NCBI GenBank assembly: GCA_019237215.1
Contig: JAFAHL010000227.1
Span: 1 to 33,053 of the forward strand
Length of the DNA: 33,053 nt
Direction of reading: 5' to 3'
From: Hyphomicrobiales bacterium
GTDB taxonomy: Bacteria > Pseudomonadota > Alphaproteobacteria > Rhizobiales > Xanthobacteraceae
A program made the translations under genes and the position numbers. Positions 18,968 to 29,406 of this stretch are shown here, one piece after another. Each line of letters opens with the position of its first letter. Position 1 is the stretch's first letter. Below the pieces are notes generated by a model. The model ran no database searches, was not told the DNA's origin, and was given only the letters and a program-made list of their open reading frames with translations.

Positions 18968-19504
18968 CTACCTCCAGACCCACCTGAGAACCTTGCTCAC
19001 CACATCGCCCAAGGTAAGCAGCACGGCAGCCCAAACGAACGCCGAGCTGAAGTTCGCAGTCTGGAATTGCAACGAGGGCATTCGGAAGATGCCGGCGACC
19101 AGCGGGACCGAGGCGCGCAACGGTCCGAAGAAACGGCCGACGAAGATCGCAAGTACGCCCCAGCGCTTCACGAACGCTTCGCCCTTCGGCAGCAGTTCGG
19201 GATGGCGCGACAGCGGCCACATATGCGCGACTGGTGGTCCAAGCTTGACGCCAATCCAGTAGGACAGCCAGTCACCGAGCGCGGCCCCGATCGACCCGGC
19301 AATCCAAATCGGCCAGAAATTGAGGTTGCCGGAGCTAATCAGGACACCGATTCCAACCAGCGCCGCCCAGGCCGGAATGAGCAGGGAAATGAATGCAAGC
19401 GATTCGCCGAAGGCGAGCGCAAAAACAACGGGCGCCGCCCACGCCTCGTGGACACGCACAAACTCCACCACCTGTTGGGCGTGAGCTTCGAGGCTCTCGA
19501 ACAT
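18968..19504 (-). CDS. DedA family membrane protein
   Basis: FALAFGESLAFISLLIPAWAALVGIGVLI, GAALGDWLSYWIGVKLG, FVKRWGVLAIFVGRFFGPLRASVPLVAGIFRMP. Confidence 0.92.
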   Translation of the reverse strand: MFESLEAHAQQVVEFVRVHEAWAAPVVFALAFGESLAFISLLIPAWAALVGIGVLISSGNLNFWPIWIAGSIGAALGDWLSYWIGVKLGPPVAHMWPLSRHPELLPKGEAFVKRWGVLAIFVGRFFGPLRASVPLVAGIFRMPSLQFQTANFSSAFVWAAVLLTLGDVVSKVLRWVWR

Positions 19505-19586
19505 GCGGGAGGCAGCCCGGTTACCGGACCGGGTCTAGCGCGGCTTGCCCGGTAAGACCAGAGCGCCTGCGGCGCCGTCCTCACGT

Positions 19587-20384
19587 TCAGGCTGCGAGCA
19601 CATCTCCCCGATGCGGGGCCTCGGACGACGTCTGCTTGGCTGCGGTCATCCGTTTGGCGACGGCATCCATGCCGGTGGCGTCTGCCTGCTTTCCGATCGC
19701 AATTGCCGCGTCGAGGATAGCGGCTGCTTGCCGATAGACCTTTTCGACGAGGCGATCGCCTTCGAGCGAGGCGATTTCCCGTATCGCGGAGAACGTGCAG
19801 AATACGACCTCGTTCGGCAGGCCGGACAGCCAGTGTCGGCCGGCATCGGCGGCGTGCTCGAGCGCAGACTGCAGCGGCCGGTGCAGCGCTGAACCATCGC
19901 AGCCGCGCAGGCAGCGCGCGATTGCTACCAGCTCCGTCGGCGTACGAAGCGATCGACATCGTTGCGCGATCTCGAGGTAACCTGAGCGTGCGAGTGCCGG
20001 CGCCAGAATTTCCACCACGGTTCGCTTGAGCATGAGTTCCGCCCGCATCATCTCGATCTTGGATGCATCCGCAGAGCCGGCAAGACGCGTGACGAACGGC
20101 ATCAGCAGCTGTTGACGCAGTTCATCGCCGAGGGTGTCGTTCAGGCACAGCGCAAACATCGCGATAGGGCGCGAGAAAGAAGCCGGCAAATCCTTGGCCC
20201 GGTAAATCGCGCGATAGGGATAGCCGGCGGCGACGACCGCCGCCTCGTTGACACAGGTCCCGCCATCCGGTCCTGGAAACTCGTGACTGCCGCGCAATAG
20301 CTTCCACTCGAGCATGCGCTGGAATCGGGCGGTGGTACCGGCGCGGGCTGATAGCGCGTTCAGCAGGCGATTGAAATCGAACAT
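19587..20384 (-). CDS. Conserved hypothetical protein
   Basis: 265 aa from MFDFNRLLNALSARAG with a strong SD (GAGGAGG) upstream; WKLLRGSHEFPGPDGGTCVNEAAVVAAGYPYRAIY looks like a conserved signature; no recognised domain. Confidence 0.75.
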   Translation of the reverse strand: MFDFNRLLNALSARAGTTARFQRMLEWKLLRGSHEFPGPDGGTCVNEAAVVAAGYPYRAIYRAKDLPASFSRPIAMFALCLNDTLGDELRQQLLMPFVTRLAGSADASKIEMMRAELMLKRTVVEILAPALARSGYLEIAQRCRSLRTPTELVAIARCLRGCDGSALHRPLQSALEHAADAGRHWLSGLPNEVVFCTFSAIREIASLEGDRLVEKVYRQAAAILDAAIAIGKQADATGMDAVAKRMTAAKQTSSEAPHRGDVLAA

Positions 20385-20584
20385 GGCGGCCTCCTCTCGG
20401 CTTCGGTAAAGCTTTGGCAACAGGATCGGGCGAATATCCGGCGAGTCAACGGCCATCCGACGGCATCAAGTTGAATTGATGGTAAGGTTCGACCATATGA
20501 AGCGGCGCGGTCGCGCTGCCGCGGTATCACGCTGCGGCCACGGCCGTGGCATAGTCACAGCTGATTCGTTTACCCTCGTCGATC

Positions 20585-22675
20585 ATGAGACGCATGGCCA
20601 AAACGGCTAAAGCGACAGCCAACACTCCCGCCCAAAATTCGGGCAAGGACTTGTTTTCGGATTTGCCAGAGGCCGCGCCGCGCCGTCTCTCGGGCAAGGT
20701 AACGCGCGCTGGCAGGCCCGCGACCGCAGCCGAGGCTCGCTACACTGCCCGCGACATCGAGGTGCTCGAAGGCCTCGAGCCGGTGCGCCGGCGTCCGGGC
20801 ATGTATATCGGCGGCACCGACGAAAAGGCGTTGCATCACCTGTTCGCGGAGGTGATCGATAATTCCATGGATGAGGCCCTCGCCGGACATGCGAGCTTCA
20901 TCGACGTCGAGATGGAGGCCGACGGCTTCGTCACCGTAACCGACAACGGGCGCGGCATTCCCGTCGATCCTCACCCGAAGTTCAAGAACAAGTCCGCGCT
21001 CGAAGTGATCATGTGCACGTTGCACGCAGGGGGAAAGTTCGACTCGAAGGTGTACGGGACGTCGGGGGGTCTGCATGGCGTCGGCGTCTCGGTCGCCAAT
21101 GCGCTGTCGGAGCGCATGGAGGTGGAGGTCGCGCGCGAACAGACGCTGCACCGCATGGTGTTCGAGCGCGGCAAACCGAAAGGCAAGCTGAGCAAACTCG
21201 GCCGCGTGCCCAACCGGCGCGGCACCAAGGTGCGCTTCCGGCCCGATCCCGACATCTTCGGAGCGAAGGCGCATTTCAAGCCGGAACGCGTCTTCAAGAT
21301 GGCGCGCTCCAAGGCCTACTTGTTCGGCGGCGTAGAAATCCGCTGGTCCTGCGCCAAGGAGCTTCTGCGTGGGGTGGAGGACGTGCCGGAGGAGGCCACC
21401 TTCCATTTCGCCGACGGGCTCAAAGAATATTTGTCCGCGACCATCAACGGTGCCGCCCTCGTCCACCCCGACATCTTTACCGGCAGTGCGGGTAAGATCG
21501 GCGTCCACGGCGCCGCGCAATGGGCGGTCGCGTGGACCGCCGATAGCGACGGATTTCTCTCCTCCTATTGCAACACCATCCCGACGCCGGACGGCGGCAC
21601 GCACGAATCGGGTCTGCGCGCCGCGCTTCTGAAGGGCATCAAGGATCATGCCGAGCGCGTGGGCCAAGGCAAGCGCGCGACCGCGGTGACCGGTGATGAC
21701 GTGATGAACGGCGCCGCCTGCATGGTCTCGGTGTTCATCCGCGAGCCAGAATTCCAGGGCCAGACCAAAGATCGGCTCGCAACCGGCGAAGCGACGCGCA
21801 TCGTCGAGAACGCGATCAGGGACCCATTCGACCACTGGCTTGCCGCCAATCCCATGCAGGCCAACAGGCTTCTCGAGTTCGTGATCGAGCGCGCGGAGGA
21901 ACGCATCCGCCGCCGCCAGGAGAAAGAGAGTTCGCGCAAGAGCGCGGTGCGCAAGCTACGCCTTCCCGGCAAGCTCGCCGACTGCACCAATACCGCCGCT
22001 CAGGGGGCCGAGATATTCATCGTCGAGGGCGATTCGGCCGGCGGCTCGGCGAAACAAGCGCGAGATCGCGCCTCCCAGGCAGTGCTGCCGTTGCGCGGTA
22101 AGATTCTCAACGTCGCATCCGCCGGCAAGGACAAGCTCGCCCAAAACCAGCAACTGGCCGATTTGATGCAGGCGCTCGGCTGCGGGACGCTCGCGCACTA
22201 TCGCGACGATGATCTGCGCTACGCGAAGGTGATCGTGATGACGGACGCCGACGTCGACGGCGCCCATATCGCCTCCTTGCTAATCACCTTCTTCTACCGG
22301 CAAACGCCGAAGCTGATCGAAAACGGCCACCTTTATCTCGCCGTGCCGCCGCTCTACCGCCTGAGCCACGGGGGCAAGAATTTTTATGCGCGCGACGACA
22401 AACACAAGGATCAACTGCTGAAAAAGGAATTCCACGCCAACGCCAAGGTCGAGATCGGCCGCTTCAAGGGGCTGGGCGAGATGATGGCCAATCAGCTCAA
22501 GGAGACCACCATGGATCCGAAGACGCGCACCCTGTTGCGCGTCGTGGTGGTCGAGGACGAACGCAAGAAGACCGACAGCTCGGTCGAGCGGCTGATGGGC
22601 AACAAGCCGGAAGCGCGCTTCGAGTTCATCCAGGAGCGGGCTGAGTTCGCCGACGAGGAATTGCTGGACGTATAG
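20585..22675 (+). CDS. parE: DNA topoisomerase IV subunit B
   Basis: GLEPVRRRPGMYIGGTD, NSMDEALAGHA, TSGGLHGVGVSVANALSE, EIFIVEGDSAGGSAKQARDR, MTDADVDGAHIASLL. ATG 20585 or 20594. Confidence 0.96.
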   Translation: MRRMAKTAKATANTPAQNSGKDLFSDLPEAAPRRLSGKVTRAGRPATAAEARYTARDIEVLEGLEPVRRRPGMYIGGTDEKALHHLFAEVIDNSMDEALAGHASFIDVEMEADGFVTVTDNGRGIPVDPHPKFKNKSALEVIMCTLHAGGKFDSKVYGTSGGLHGVGVSVANALSERMEVEVAREQTLHRMVFERGKPKGKLSKLGRVPNRRGTKVRFRPDPDIFGAKAHFKPERVFKMARSKAYLFGGVEIRWSCAKELLRGVEDVPEEATFHFADGLKEYLSATINGAALVHPDIFTGSAGKIGVHGAAQWAVAWTADSDGFLSSYCNTIPTPDGGTHESGLRAALLKGIKDHAERVGQGKRATAVTGDDVMNGAACMVSVFIREPEFQGQTKDRLATGEATRIVENAIRDPFDHWLAANPMQANRLLEFVIERAEERIRRRQEKESSRKSAVRKLRLPGKLADCTNTAAQGAEIFIVEGDSAGGSAKQARDRASQAVLPLRGKILNVASAGKDKLAQNQQLADLMQALGCGTLAHYRDDDLRYAKVIVMTDADVDGAHIASLLITFFYRQTPKLIENGHLYLAVPPLYRLSHGGKNFYARDDKHKDQLLKKEFHANAKVEIGRFKGLGEMMANQLKETTMDPKTRTLLRVVVVEDERKKTDSSVERLMGNKPEARFEFIQERAEFADEELLDV

Positions 22676-23022
22676 CGCAAGCGCACGCCGCGCCAGTGTT
22701 TAAACCGGCGCTGCGTGCGACTTTGTCGACAAAGATTTGGCGCTCGGGCGCCACATGCCGGAGGCGCGTCGTGGGGCGGCGCGGCAGAGCTTACACTCCG
22801 TGCTCTACTCTTCGCCCGCGTGGTCACCCGAGCAACCCAAACTTAACGCAAGTCCGGCGGCTCTTCCACCGCCGCAGGATATTCATCCCCGCTTTGCACA
22901 GGTGCGGACGCGTGCTCGCACCCATCGGGAGAATCGAATTCACCCGGCCAAGCGGTGGAGTGCGCGCCCCGAGTGCGCCGCAACAAAACCTTAGGCGTTT
23001 GCGGCAGGGCGGATGACGAATA

Positions 23023-23223
23023 TCACCTCGCGGCTTGCTTGCTGGCTTTCGGCTCGGTCACCTTCACCGCCAGCAGCCAAGCGATCCACAGGAAGACAAA
23101 GTAGAGCGCCAAAAAGATCAGCAGGCTCGCCTGCGGCCAAACGCGCTCGACAATGAGCCCGATGAGATAGTCGGCGACGTCGCCGAGCGCCATGAAGCCG
23201 ACGTAGTAGAAGATGAGTTGCAC
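23023..23223 (-). CDS. Small integral membrane protein
   Basis: 66 aa with two hydrophobic segments (LIFYYVGFMALGDVADYLIGLIV, LLIFLALYFVFLWIAWLLAV); GTG start preceded by GGAGGG. Confidence 0.65.
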   Translation of the reverse strand: MQLIFYYVGFMALGDVADYLIGLIVERVWPQASLLIFLALYFVFLWIAWLLAVKVTEPKASKQAAR

Positions 23224-23330
23224 GATGCCCTCCGCAGGACAGGCATCGCCCCTGCCCTCCTCCTACCACAGGTCGACGCTGACCGGAGCATTTTTCGCGG
23301 CCGCGGGGTTCGACTTTCGTCCCGACAAGT

Positions 23331-23346
23331 GCGGCCCGCGGGCCGC
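23331..23346. terminator. 16-bp perfect palindrome just downstream of the Bug/TctC gene; hairpin/terminator candidate
   Basis: GCGGCCCGCGGGCCGC equals its own reverse complement, 12 bp past the stop of the minus-strand gene; no U-tract. Confidence 0.35.
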
Positions 23347-23358
23347 GAGGAGCCAACG

Positions 23359-24357
23359 CTACTCCTCGAACTTCAAATGGGCGGCCTCGACGACGCCGGC
23401 AAAGACCTTGATGTCGCTATCGATCGCCTTGCGGAACTCTTCGCCGGGACCGCCGCCGGGGTTGACCGCCATCGCCTTGAGTTTGTCGCGCACCCCCGGA
23501 TCGGCCAGTGCGCGCCGGGACTCCGTGCCAAGCTTGTTGGCGACCGCCGGCGGCGTGCCGGCTGGGACGAATAAACCGCTCCAGAGGCCGATATTCACCT
23601 CCGGATAGCCTGCCTCCGCCATGCTCGGGACGTCCGGAAGTTCCGAGCAGCGCTGCGATCCGGTCACTGCCAGGGCGCGGATCTTACCGCCCTGCACCAG
23701 CGGCATCGTGGGCGGACCGTCGGCGATGGAAAACAGCGTGTTCCCGCCCGCGACGCTGAGCATCATCTCGTTGCTGCTCTTGTAGGGCACTGCCACGGCC
23801 GGCATTCCGGTCTTGAGCTTGAACAGCTCGGTGGTGATGGTGAAGGCTGGCGAGGAGGTGGCGTAATTGGACTTGTCGGGATTGGCTTTGCCGTAGGCGA
23901 CAAGATCTTTGACCGACTTGATCGTGTCCTCGGCCGGACCGGCGAGGATCAGCGGAAACGACGCGATCATGGTCAGCGGCAGGAAGTCGCGGGTCGGATG
24001 GTAGGACAATTTGGGATAAATCGCCGCCGCGATCGCCATCTGGCCGCTCGCGGCCACCATGATCGTGTAGCCGTCCGCAGGCTGGCTCTTGACATACTCG
24101 ATCGCGATTCGCCCGCCCGCACCGGGCTTGTTCTCGATGATCACGGGTTGTCCGAGGTTCTCCGACAGTTTCTGCCCGACGAGCCGCGCGAAAAGATCGT
24201 TGCCACCGCCGGCCGCGAAACCAACGATCAAGCGGATCGGCCTGTTGGGATAGTTCGCCGCGGGATCGCCTTGTGCGCTCGCCGCATCGGCGGCAATCGC
24301 GGCCAGCGCCGCGATGGCGGCCCTCAGCAAGCCGCGTTTGAACCCGATCATGGGCAT
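23359..24357 (-). CDS. Tripartite tricarboxylate transporter substrate-binding protein, Bug/TctC family
   Basis: Start MPMIGFKRGLLRAA with SD GGAGGA; YPNRPIRLIVGFAAGGGNDLFARLVGQKLSENLGQPVIIENKPGAGG is the Bug signature. Confidence 0.95.
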   Translation of the reverse strand: MPMIGFKRGLLRAAIAALAAIAADAASAQGDPAANYPNRPIRLIVGFAAGGGNDLFARLVGQKLSENLGQPVIIENKPGAGGRIAIEYVKSQPADGYTIMVAASGQMAIAAAIYPKLSYHPTRDFLPLTMIASFPLILAGPAEDTIKSVKDLVAYGKANPDKSNYATSSPAFTITTELFKLKTGMPAVAVPYKSSNEMMLSVAGGNTLFSIADGPPTMPLVQGGKIRALAVTGSQRCSELPDVPSMAEAGYPEVNIGLWSGLFVPAGTPPAVANKLGTESRRALADPGVRDKLKAMAVNPGGGPGEEFRKAIDSDIKVFAGVVEAAHLKFEE

Positions 24358-24479
24358 TCCTCCGCCGTCATTTTCTCGATAAGCGTTTTTCGCAGATCGC
24401 GGCAGCGTCAAGTGTAGCAACGCCGCGCTCGGCCCGCGACCACCGGGCGGGGTCGCCGCCTGCTGCCCAACGTCGCGGT

Positions 24480-24509
24480 TTGACGTCAACGCGAGCCGCG
24501 TTCTAGGGT
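24480..24509 (+). promoter_or_regulatory. Candidate sigma-70-like promoter upstream of the POT transporter gene
   Basis: TTGACG (24480-24485), 18-nt spacer, TAGGGT (24504-24509); the -35 lies in the palindrome TTGACGTCAA. Confidence 0.3.
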
Positions 24510-24577
24510 CGCGCGCCTCAGCCGCGGCAGCCCGTCCCGCCGCGGATAACGTTTTTGACTGGCGGCGGCAAGCGGCA

Positions 24578-26011
24578 ATGGCCCAGAAACGGCAGCAGCG
24601 TCGCACCATGGCCTTCTCAACTGCCGAGCAACGTCGTCGCACCGGCAAAGCGGCGAACGAGCTCTTCGGCCACCCGCGCGGGCTGACCTTCCTGTTCGCG
24701 ACCGAGATGTGGGAGCGCTTCTCCTACTACGGAATGCGCGCCTTGCTCGTCCTCTACATGGTGAAGGTGCTGTTGCTGCCCGGGCATTCCGACAACGTGA
24801 TCGGGCTCGGCGCGCTCAGGTACGTGCTCGAATCGATGTCGGGGCCCCTCGACGTGCAGCCCTTCTCTTCGCACATCTACGGGCTCTATACCGGGCTCGT
24901 CTACCTCACACCGGTGTTTGGCGGCATGCTCGCCGATCGCGTGCTCGGCCAGCACCGCACCATCCTCCTCGGCGCGGCGATGATGGCGATCGGCCATTTC
25001 ATGATGGCTTTCGAGCCGCTGTTCCTGCTCGCCTTGACCATGCTCATTCTGGGCAATGGAGCGTTCAAGCCCAACATGTCGGCGCAGGTGGGCGGGCTCT
25101 ATGCGCCCGGCGATCCGCGCCGTGACCGCGCCTATTCGATCTTCTACGTCGGCATCAATCTCGGCGCGTTTCTCGCGCCGCTCGTCTGCGGCACGCTCGG
25201 CGAACAACTGGGCTGGCACTACGGTTTCACCGCCGCCGGCGTCGGGATGACGATCGCACTAGCAATCTATCTCTATGCAATGCCTGCGCTGCCGCCGGAC
25301 GAGTTGCACAGGGCCAAGGCAGCAGGCATCGAAAAAAAGCCGCTCGATCGCAACGAGCGGCGCGGCATCCTGGCGCTGATCGCGCTATTCGTGCCGACGA
25401 CCTTGTTCTGGGCGACCTACGAGCAGCAAGGCAACACCATTGTGCTGTGGGCCGACGACCATACCGACCGCATGATCAATCTCATTTTCTGGCATGGTGA
25501 AATTCCGATCACCTGGTTCCAGGCCTTCAATCCGTTCCTGATCTTCGTCTTCACGCCGTTCGTCATCGCGCTATGGGCCTGGCAGGCCAGGCGCGGCAGG
25601 GAGCCCTCGACCGTCACCAAGATGTCGATCGGTTGCTTCGGCGTGACGCTCGCCAACCTGATCATGGTCGCCGCCGCCTGGCAGGCGGCGGGCGACGAAG
25701 CGAGCTGGCTGTGGCTGCTCGGGTATTTCGTCGTCATCACCATCGGCGAGCTCTACCTGTCGCCGATCGGCCTGTCGCTGGTGTCGAAGATCGCACCGGC
25801 ACGCATGGTCTCGATGTTGATGGGACTATGGCTGGCGACGAGTTTCGCCGGCAATCTCATCGCCGGCTGGCTCGGCAGTTTCTGGAGCGCCATGGACAAG
25901 ACGACGTTCTTCCTGATGATCGCCGGCATCGCGTTGATTGCCAGCGCCGTTATCCTGGCCTTCGACCGGCCGCTCAGGAACGTGCTCAGCGACCAAGCCG
26001 CCGCACCATGA
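24578..26011 (+). CDS. POT/PTR2 family proton-dependent oligopeptide transporter
   Basis: FLFATEMWERFSYYGMRALLVLYMV (POT ExxER-type region), GGMLADRVLGQHRTILLGA, FYVGINLGAFLAPLVCG. Start 24578 or 24608. Confidence 0.94.
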   Translation: MAQKRQQRRTMAFSTAEQRRRTGKAANELFGHPRGLTFLFATEMWERFSYYGMRALLVLYMVKVLLLPGHSDNVIGLGALRYVLESMSGPLDVQPFSSHIYGLYTGLVYLTPVFGGMLADRVLGQHRTILLGAAMMAIGHFMMAFEPLFLLALTMLILGNGAFKPNMSAQVGGLYAPGDPRRDRAYSIFYVGINLGAFLAPLVCGTLGEQLGWHYGFTAAGVGMTIALAIYLYAMPALPPDELHRAKAAGIEKKPLDRNERRGILALIALFVPTTLFWATYEQQGNTIVLWADDHTDRMINLIFWHGEIPITWFQAFNPFLIFVFTPFVIALWAWQARRGREPSTVTKMSIGCFGVTLANLIMVAAAWQAAGDEASWLWLLGYFVVITIGELYLSPIGLSLVSKIAPARMVSMLMGLWLATSFAGNLIAGWLGSFWSAMDKTTFFLMIAGIALIASAVILAFDRPLRNVLSDQAAAP

Positions 26012-26718
26012 ATTCCTCGACCCGTCCCGCGCCGCGCACCTTCGGTCACGTGGAGACCTGGGTGTTCGACCTCGACAACACGCTCTATCCGCATCACGTC
26101 AACCTTTGGCAGCAGGTGGACGAACGCATCCGCGACTATATTGCGCGCTATCTCAAGGTCACGCAGGAGGAGGCGTTCCGGCTGCAGAAAGACTACTACA
26201 GACGCTACGGCACCTCGATGCGCGGCCTGATGACCGTGCATGGGATGAAGCCCGATGACTTCCTCGACTTCGTGCATCAAATCGATCATTCGCCACTCAC
26301 GCCGAACGCAGCGCTGGGAGCGGCGATCGAGGGCCTGCCGGGGCGCAAGCTGATCTTGACCAACGGCACACGCCGACACGCCGATGCGGTGCTGGCGCGG
26401 CTAGAACTCGACCACCACTTCGATGACGTTTTCGATATCGTCGCAGCCGAGCTCGAGCCCAAACCTTCGCCGCAAACCTATGACCGCTTTCTCAAGCTGC
26501 ACGCCATCGATGCGGGCAAGGCCGCGATGTTCGAGGACCTCGCGCGCAACCTGGCTGTGCCGCACGCCCTCGGCATGACCACCGTGCTGGTGGTGCCCGA
26601 GCACACCCGCGAGGTGTTTCGCGAAGGCTGGGAGCTCGAAGGGCGCGACGCGCCGCACGTCGACCACGTCACCGACGATCTCGTCGGATTTCTGGAACAG
26701 CTCGGCCGCGGCCGTTGA
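26008..26718 (+). CDS. HAD-superfamily pyrimidine 5'-nucleotidase-like hydrolase
   Basis: VFDLDNTLYPH (HAD motif I), ILTNGTRRHADAVL (motif II), MFEDLARNLAVPHALGM (motif IV). ATGA overlap with the POT stop. Confidence 0.9.
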   Translation: MNSSTRPAPRTFGHVETWVFDLDNTLYPHHVNLWQQVDERIRDYIARYLKVTQEEAFRLQKDYYRRYGTSMRGLMTVHGMKPDDFLDFVHQIDHSPLTPNAALGAAIEGLPGRKLILTNGTRRHADAVLARLELDHHFDDVFDIVAAELEPKPSPQTYDRFLKLHAIDAGKAAMFEDLARNLAVPHALGMTTVLVVPEHTREVFREGWELEGRDAPHVDHVTDDLVGFLEQLGRGR

Positions 26719-26841
26719 GGCGAACTCATCGACGACAGCAGGCCGGACTTGCCCGAACGCGCACCGCGTGGCGGGCGGGACCTGCTTGACTCCCCCCGTC
26801 CTATTCTCGACAACCCAGCACGCGGTTTGAGGGTTCGCCAT

Positions 26842-27687
<846 letters not shown>

Positions 27688-27737
27688 GGTAGCCGGCGTC
27701 CCATCACAATCCCGATTGGTCCGCACAGGAGAAGGTC

Positions 27738-28058
27738 ATGCAAGCCGAGCTTCCCCCAGGCACCCGGCAGACAATTCAGCAGCACGGCGGCCTGTCGAGC
27801 GACACACGCGCGATGATGCTGTTCGAGGCCAACAAGAAGACTGCGTTGGTCGCCTACATTCTGTGGTTTTTCCTTGGGCTATTCGGCGGTCACAATTTTT
27901 ATCTCAAACGCATCGGCGTCGCCGTCGCCCAACTCATCTTGACGCTTACAATTGTGGGGATGTTGATCACGGTCGTTTGGGTCCTCGTCGATGCATTCTT
28001 GATCCCAGGCTGGGTAAGAAACCAGAACAATCTCCTCGCTATGCAGCTCGGGGCGTAG
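27738..28058 (+). CDS. TM2 domain-containing membrane protein
   Basis: KKTALVAYILWFFLGLFGGHNFYLKRIGVAVAQLILTLT...VVWVLVDAFLIPGWVRNQN is the TM2 pattern. Confidence 0.92.
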   Translation: MQAELPPGTRQTIQQHGGLSSDTRAMMLFEANKKTALVAYILWFFLGLFGGHNFYLKRIGVAVAQLILTLTIVGMLITVVWVLVDAFLIPGWVRNQNNLLAMQLGA

Positions 28059-28101
28059 GCCGCCACCAGCCTGCCTCGCGGGCCCAATCGCCACGGCCCC
28101 G

Positions 28102-28131
28102 ACCCGCTGAGCGCGCCGGCGCAGAGCGGGT
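28102..28131 (+). terminator. Strong stem-loop between the TM2 gene and dapE; terminator or attenuator candidate without a clear U-tract
   Basis: ACCCGCTGAGCGC-GCCG-GCGCAGAGCGGGT: 13-nt arms with 11 of 13 positions paired and a 4-nt loop. Confidence 0.45.
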
Positions 28132-28190
28132 AACATTCCTCGCAGCAGACGCATTGACGCCACCGTGCGGGGCCAGGTAAAGGCGCGACG

Positions 28191-29357
28191 ATGAGCACCA
28201 CGACCGCCGACCCAACCGCGCTCGCCCGCGATCTCGTCCGCTGCCCGTCGGTGACGCCGGCGGAAGGCGGCGCGCTCGGTCTCATCGAACGCGTGCTGAA
28301 AGGGGCGGGCTTCGAGGTCCATCGCGTCACCTTCGCCGAACCCGGCACGGCGCCGGTCGAAAACCTTTATGCCCGCATCGGCGAGAAAAGCCCGCACCTC
28401 GCGTTCGCAGGTCACACCGACGTGGTGCCGCCAGGCGAGCAGGCGAAATGGACCCATGCGCCGTTTGCCGGCGAGATCGCCGACGGCACGCTCTACGGCC
28501 GCGGCGCGGTCGATATGAAGGGGGCGATCGCCTGCGCGCTCGCCGCCACGCTCGATCATCTTGCCGCGCGCGGGGGCAAGCCGAAAGGATCGATCTCGTT
28601 CCTGATCACCGGGGACGAGGAAGGCATCGCGGTGAACGGCACGGTGAAGCTCATCAAGTGGGCGGCCGAGCGCGGCGAGACCTTCGACCACTGCATCCTC
28701 GGCGAGCCGAGCAATGCGGCGATGATCGGCGACACCATCAAGATCGGCCGGCGCGGCTCGCTCAACGGCACCCTCGTCGTCACCGGCAAGCAGGGCCACG
28801 TCGCCTATCCCGAACGCGCCGACAATCCCGTGCGTGGGCTGGTCACATTGATGAGCGCGCTGATGACGGCAGCGCTCGACCACGGCAGCGCGCAGTTCGA
28901 CGCGTCGAACCTGGAATTCACCTCGATCGACATCGGCAACACGGTCGTCAATCTCATCCCGGGCGAGGCGCGCGCGCGCTTCAACATCCGCTTCAACGAT
29001 TGTCACAGCCAGACTTCGCTCAAGGTGTTGGTCGAGAAGCGCGCCGCCGACGCGGCGGCGGGGCGTATTCGCTGGCACATCGAGTGGGAGCCCTCGAACG
29101 CAGACACGTTCGTGACCAAGCCGGGGCCTTTCGTCGATCTGGTGTCCGCGGCGATCAAGGAGGTGACCGCCAAGGAGCCGCGGCTCTCGACGACCGGCGG
29201 CACGTCGGACGCGCGCTTCATCAAGAACTATTGCCCGGTGCTCGAATTCGGCCTGGTCGGGCAGACCATGCATCAGGTCGACGAGCGCACCACGGTCGCG
29301 GATCTCACGACGTTGACGGCGGTCTATCGCAAGGTTCTCGACCGCTATTTCGCCTAA
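28191..29357 (+). CDS. dapE: Succinyl-diaminopimelate desuccinylase
   Basis: [79 protein letters not shown]. Confidence 0.97.
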   Translation: MSTTTADPTALARDLVRCPSVTPAEGGALGLIERVLKGAGFEVHRVTFAEPGTAPVENLYARIGEKSPHLAFAGHTDVVPPGEQAKWTHAPFAGEIADGTLYGRGAVDMKGAIACALAATLDHLAARGGKPKGSISFLITGDEEGIAVNGTVKLIKWAAERGETFDHCILGEPSNAAMIGDTIKIGRRGSLNGTLVVTGKQGHVAYPERADNPVRGLVTLMSALMTAALDHGSAQFDASNLEFTSIDIGNTVVNLIPGEARARFNIRFNDCHSQTSLKVLVEKRAADAAAGRIRWHIEWEPSNADTFVTKPGPFVDLVSAAIKEVTAKEPRLSTTGGTSDARFIKNYCPVLEFGLVGQTMHQVDERTTVADLTTLTAVYRKVLDRYFA

Positions 29358-29406
29358 GAACTCTCTGGTACCAAGTTGCGGGTGGCAGTCGCCGCATGCG
29401 CGGGCA

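Noticed and set aside
19516-19533. CCCGGT-taccgg-ACCGGG hairpin upstream of the DedA gene
   Set aside because: Short GC-rich stem with no T-run on the transcribed strand; could be chance.
20570-21835. 421-aa minus-strand ORF
   Set aside because: Antisense to parE; no domain signature.
24358-24648. 97-aa N-terminal extension of the Bug/TctC ORF
   Set aside because: A proper signal peptide and SD exist at 24357; the extension overlaps the divergent promoter region.
26719-26839. GGCGAAC/GTTCGCC inverted repeat upstream of dapD
   Set aside because: Only 7 bp with a spacer of more than 100 nt; easily chance.
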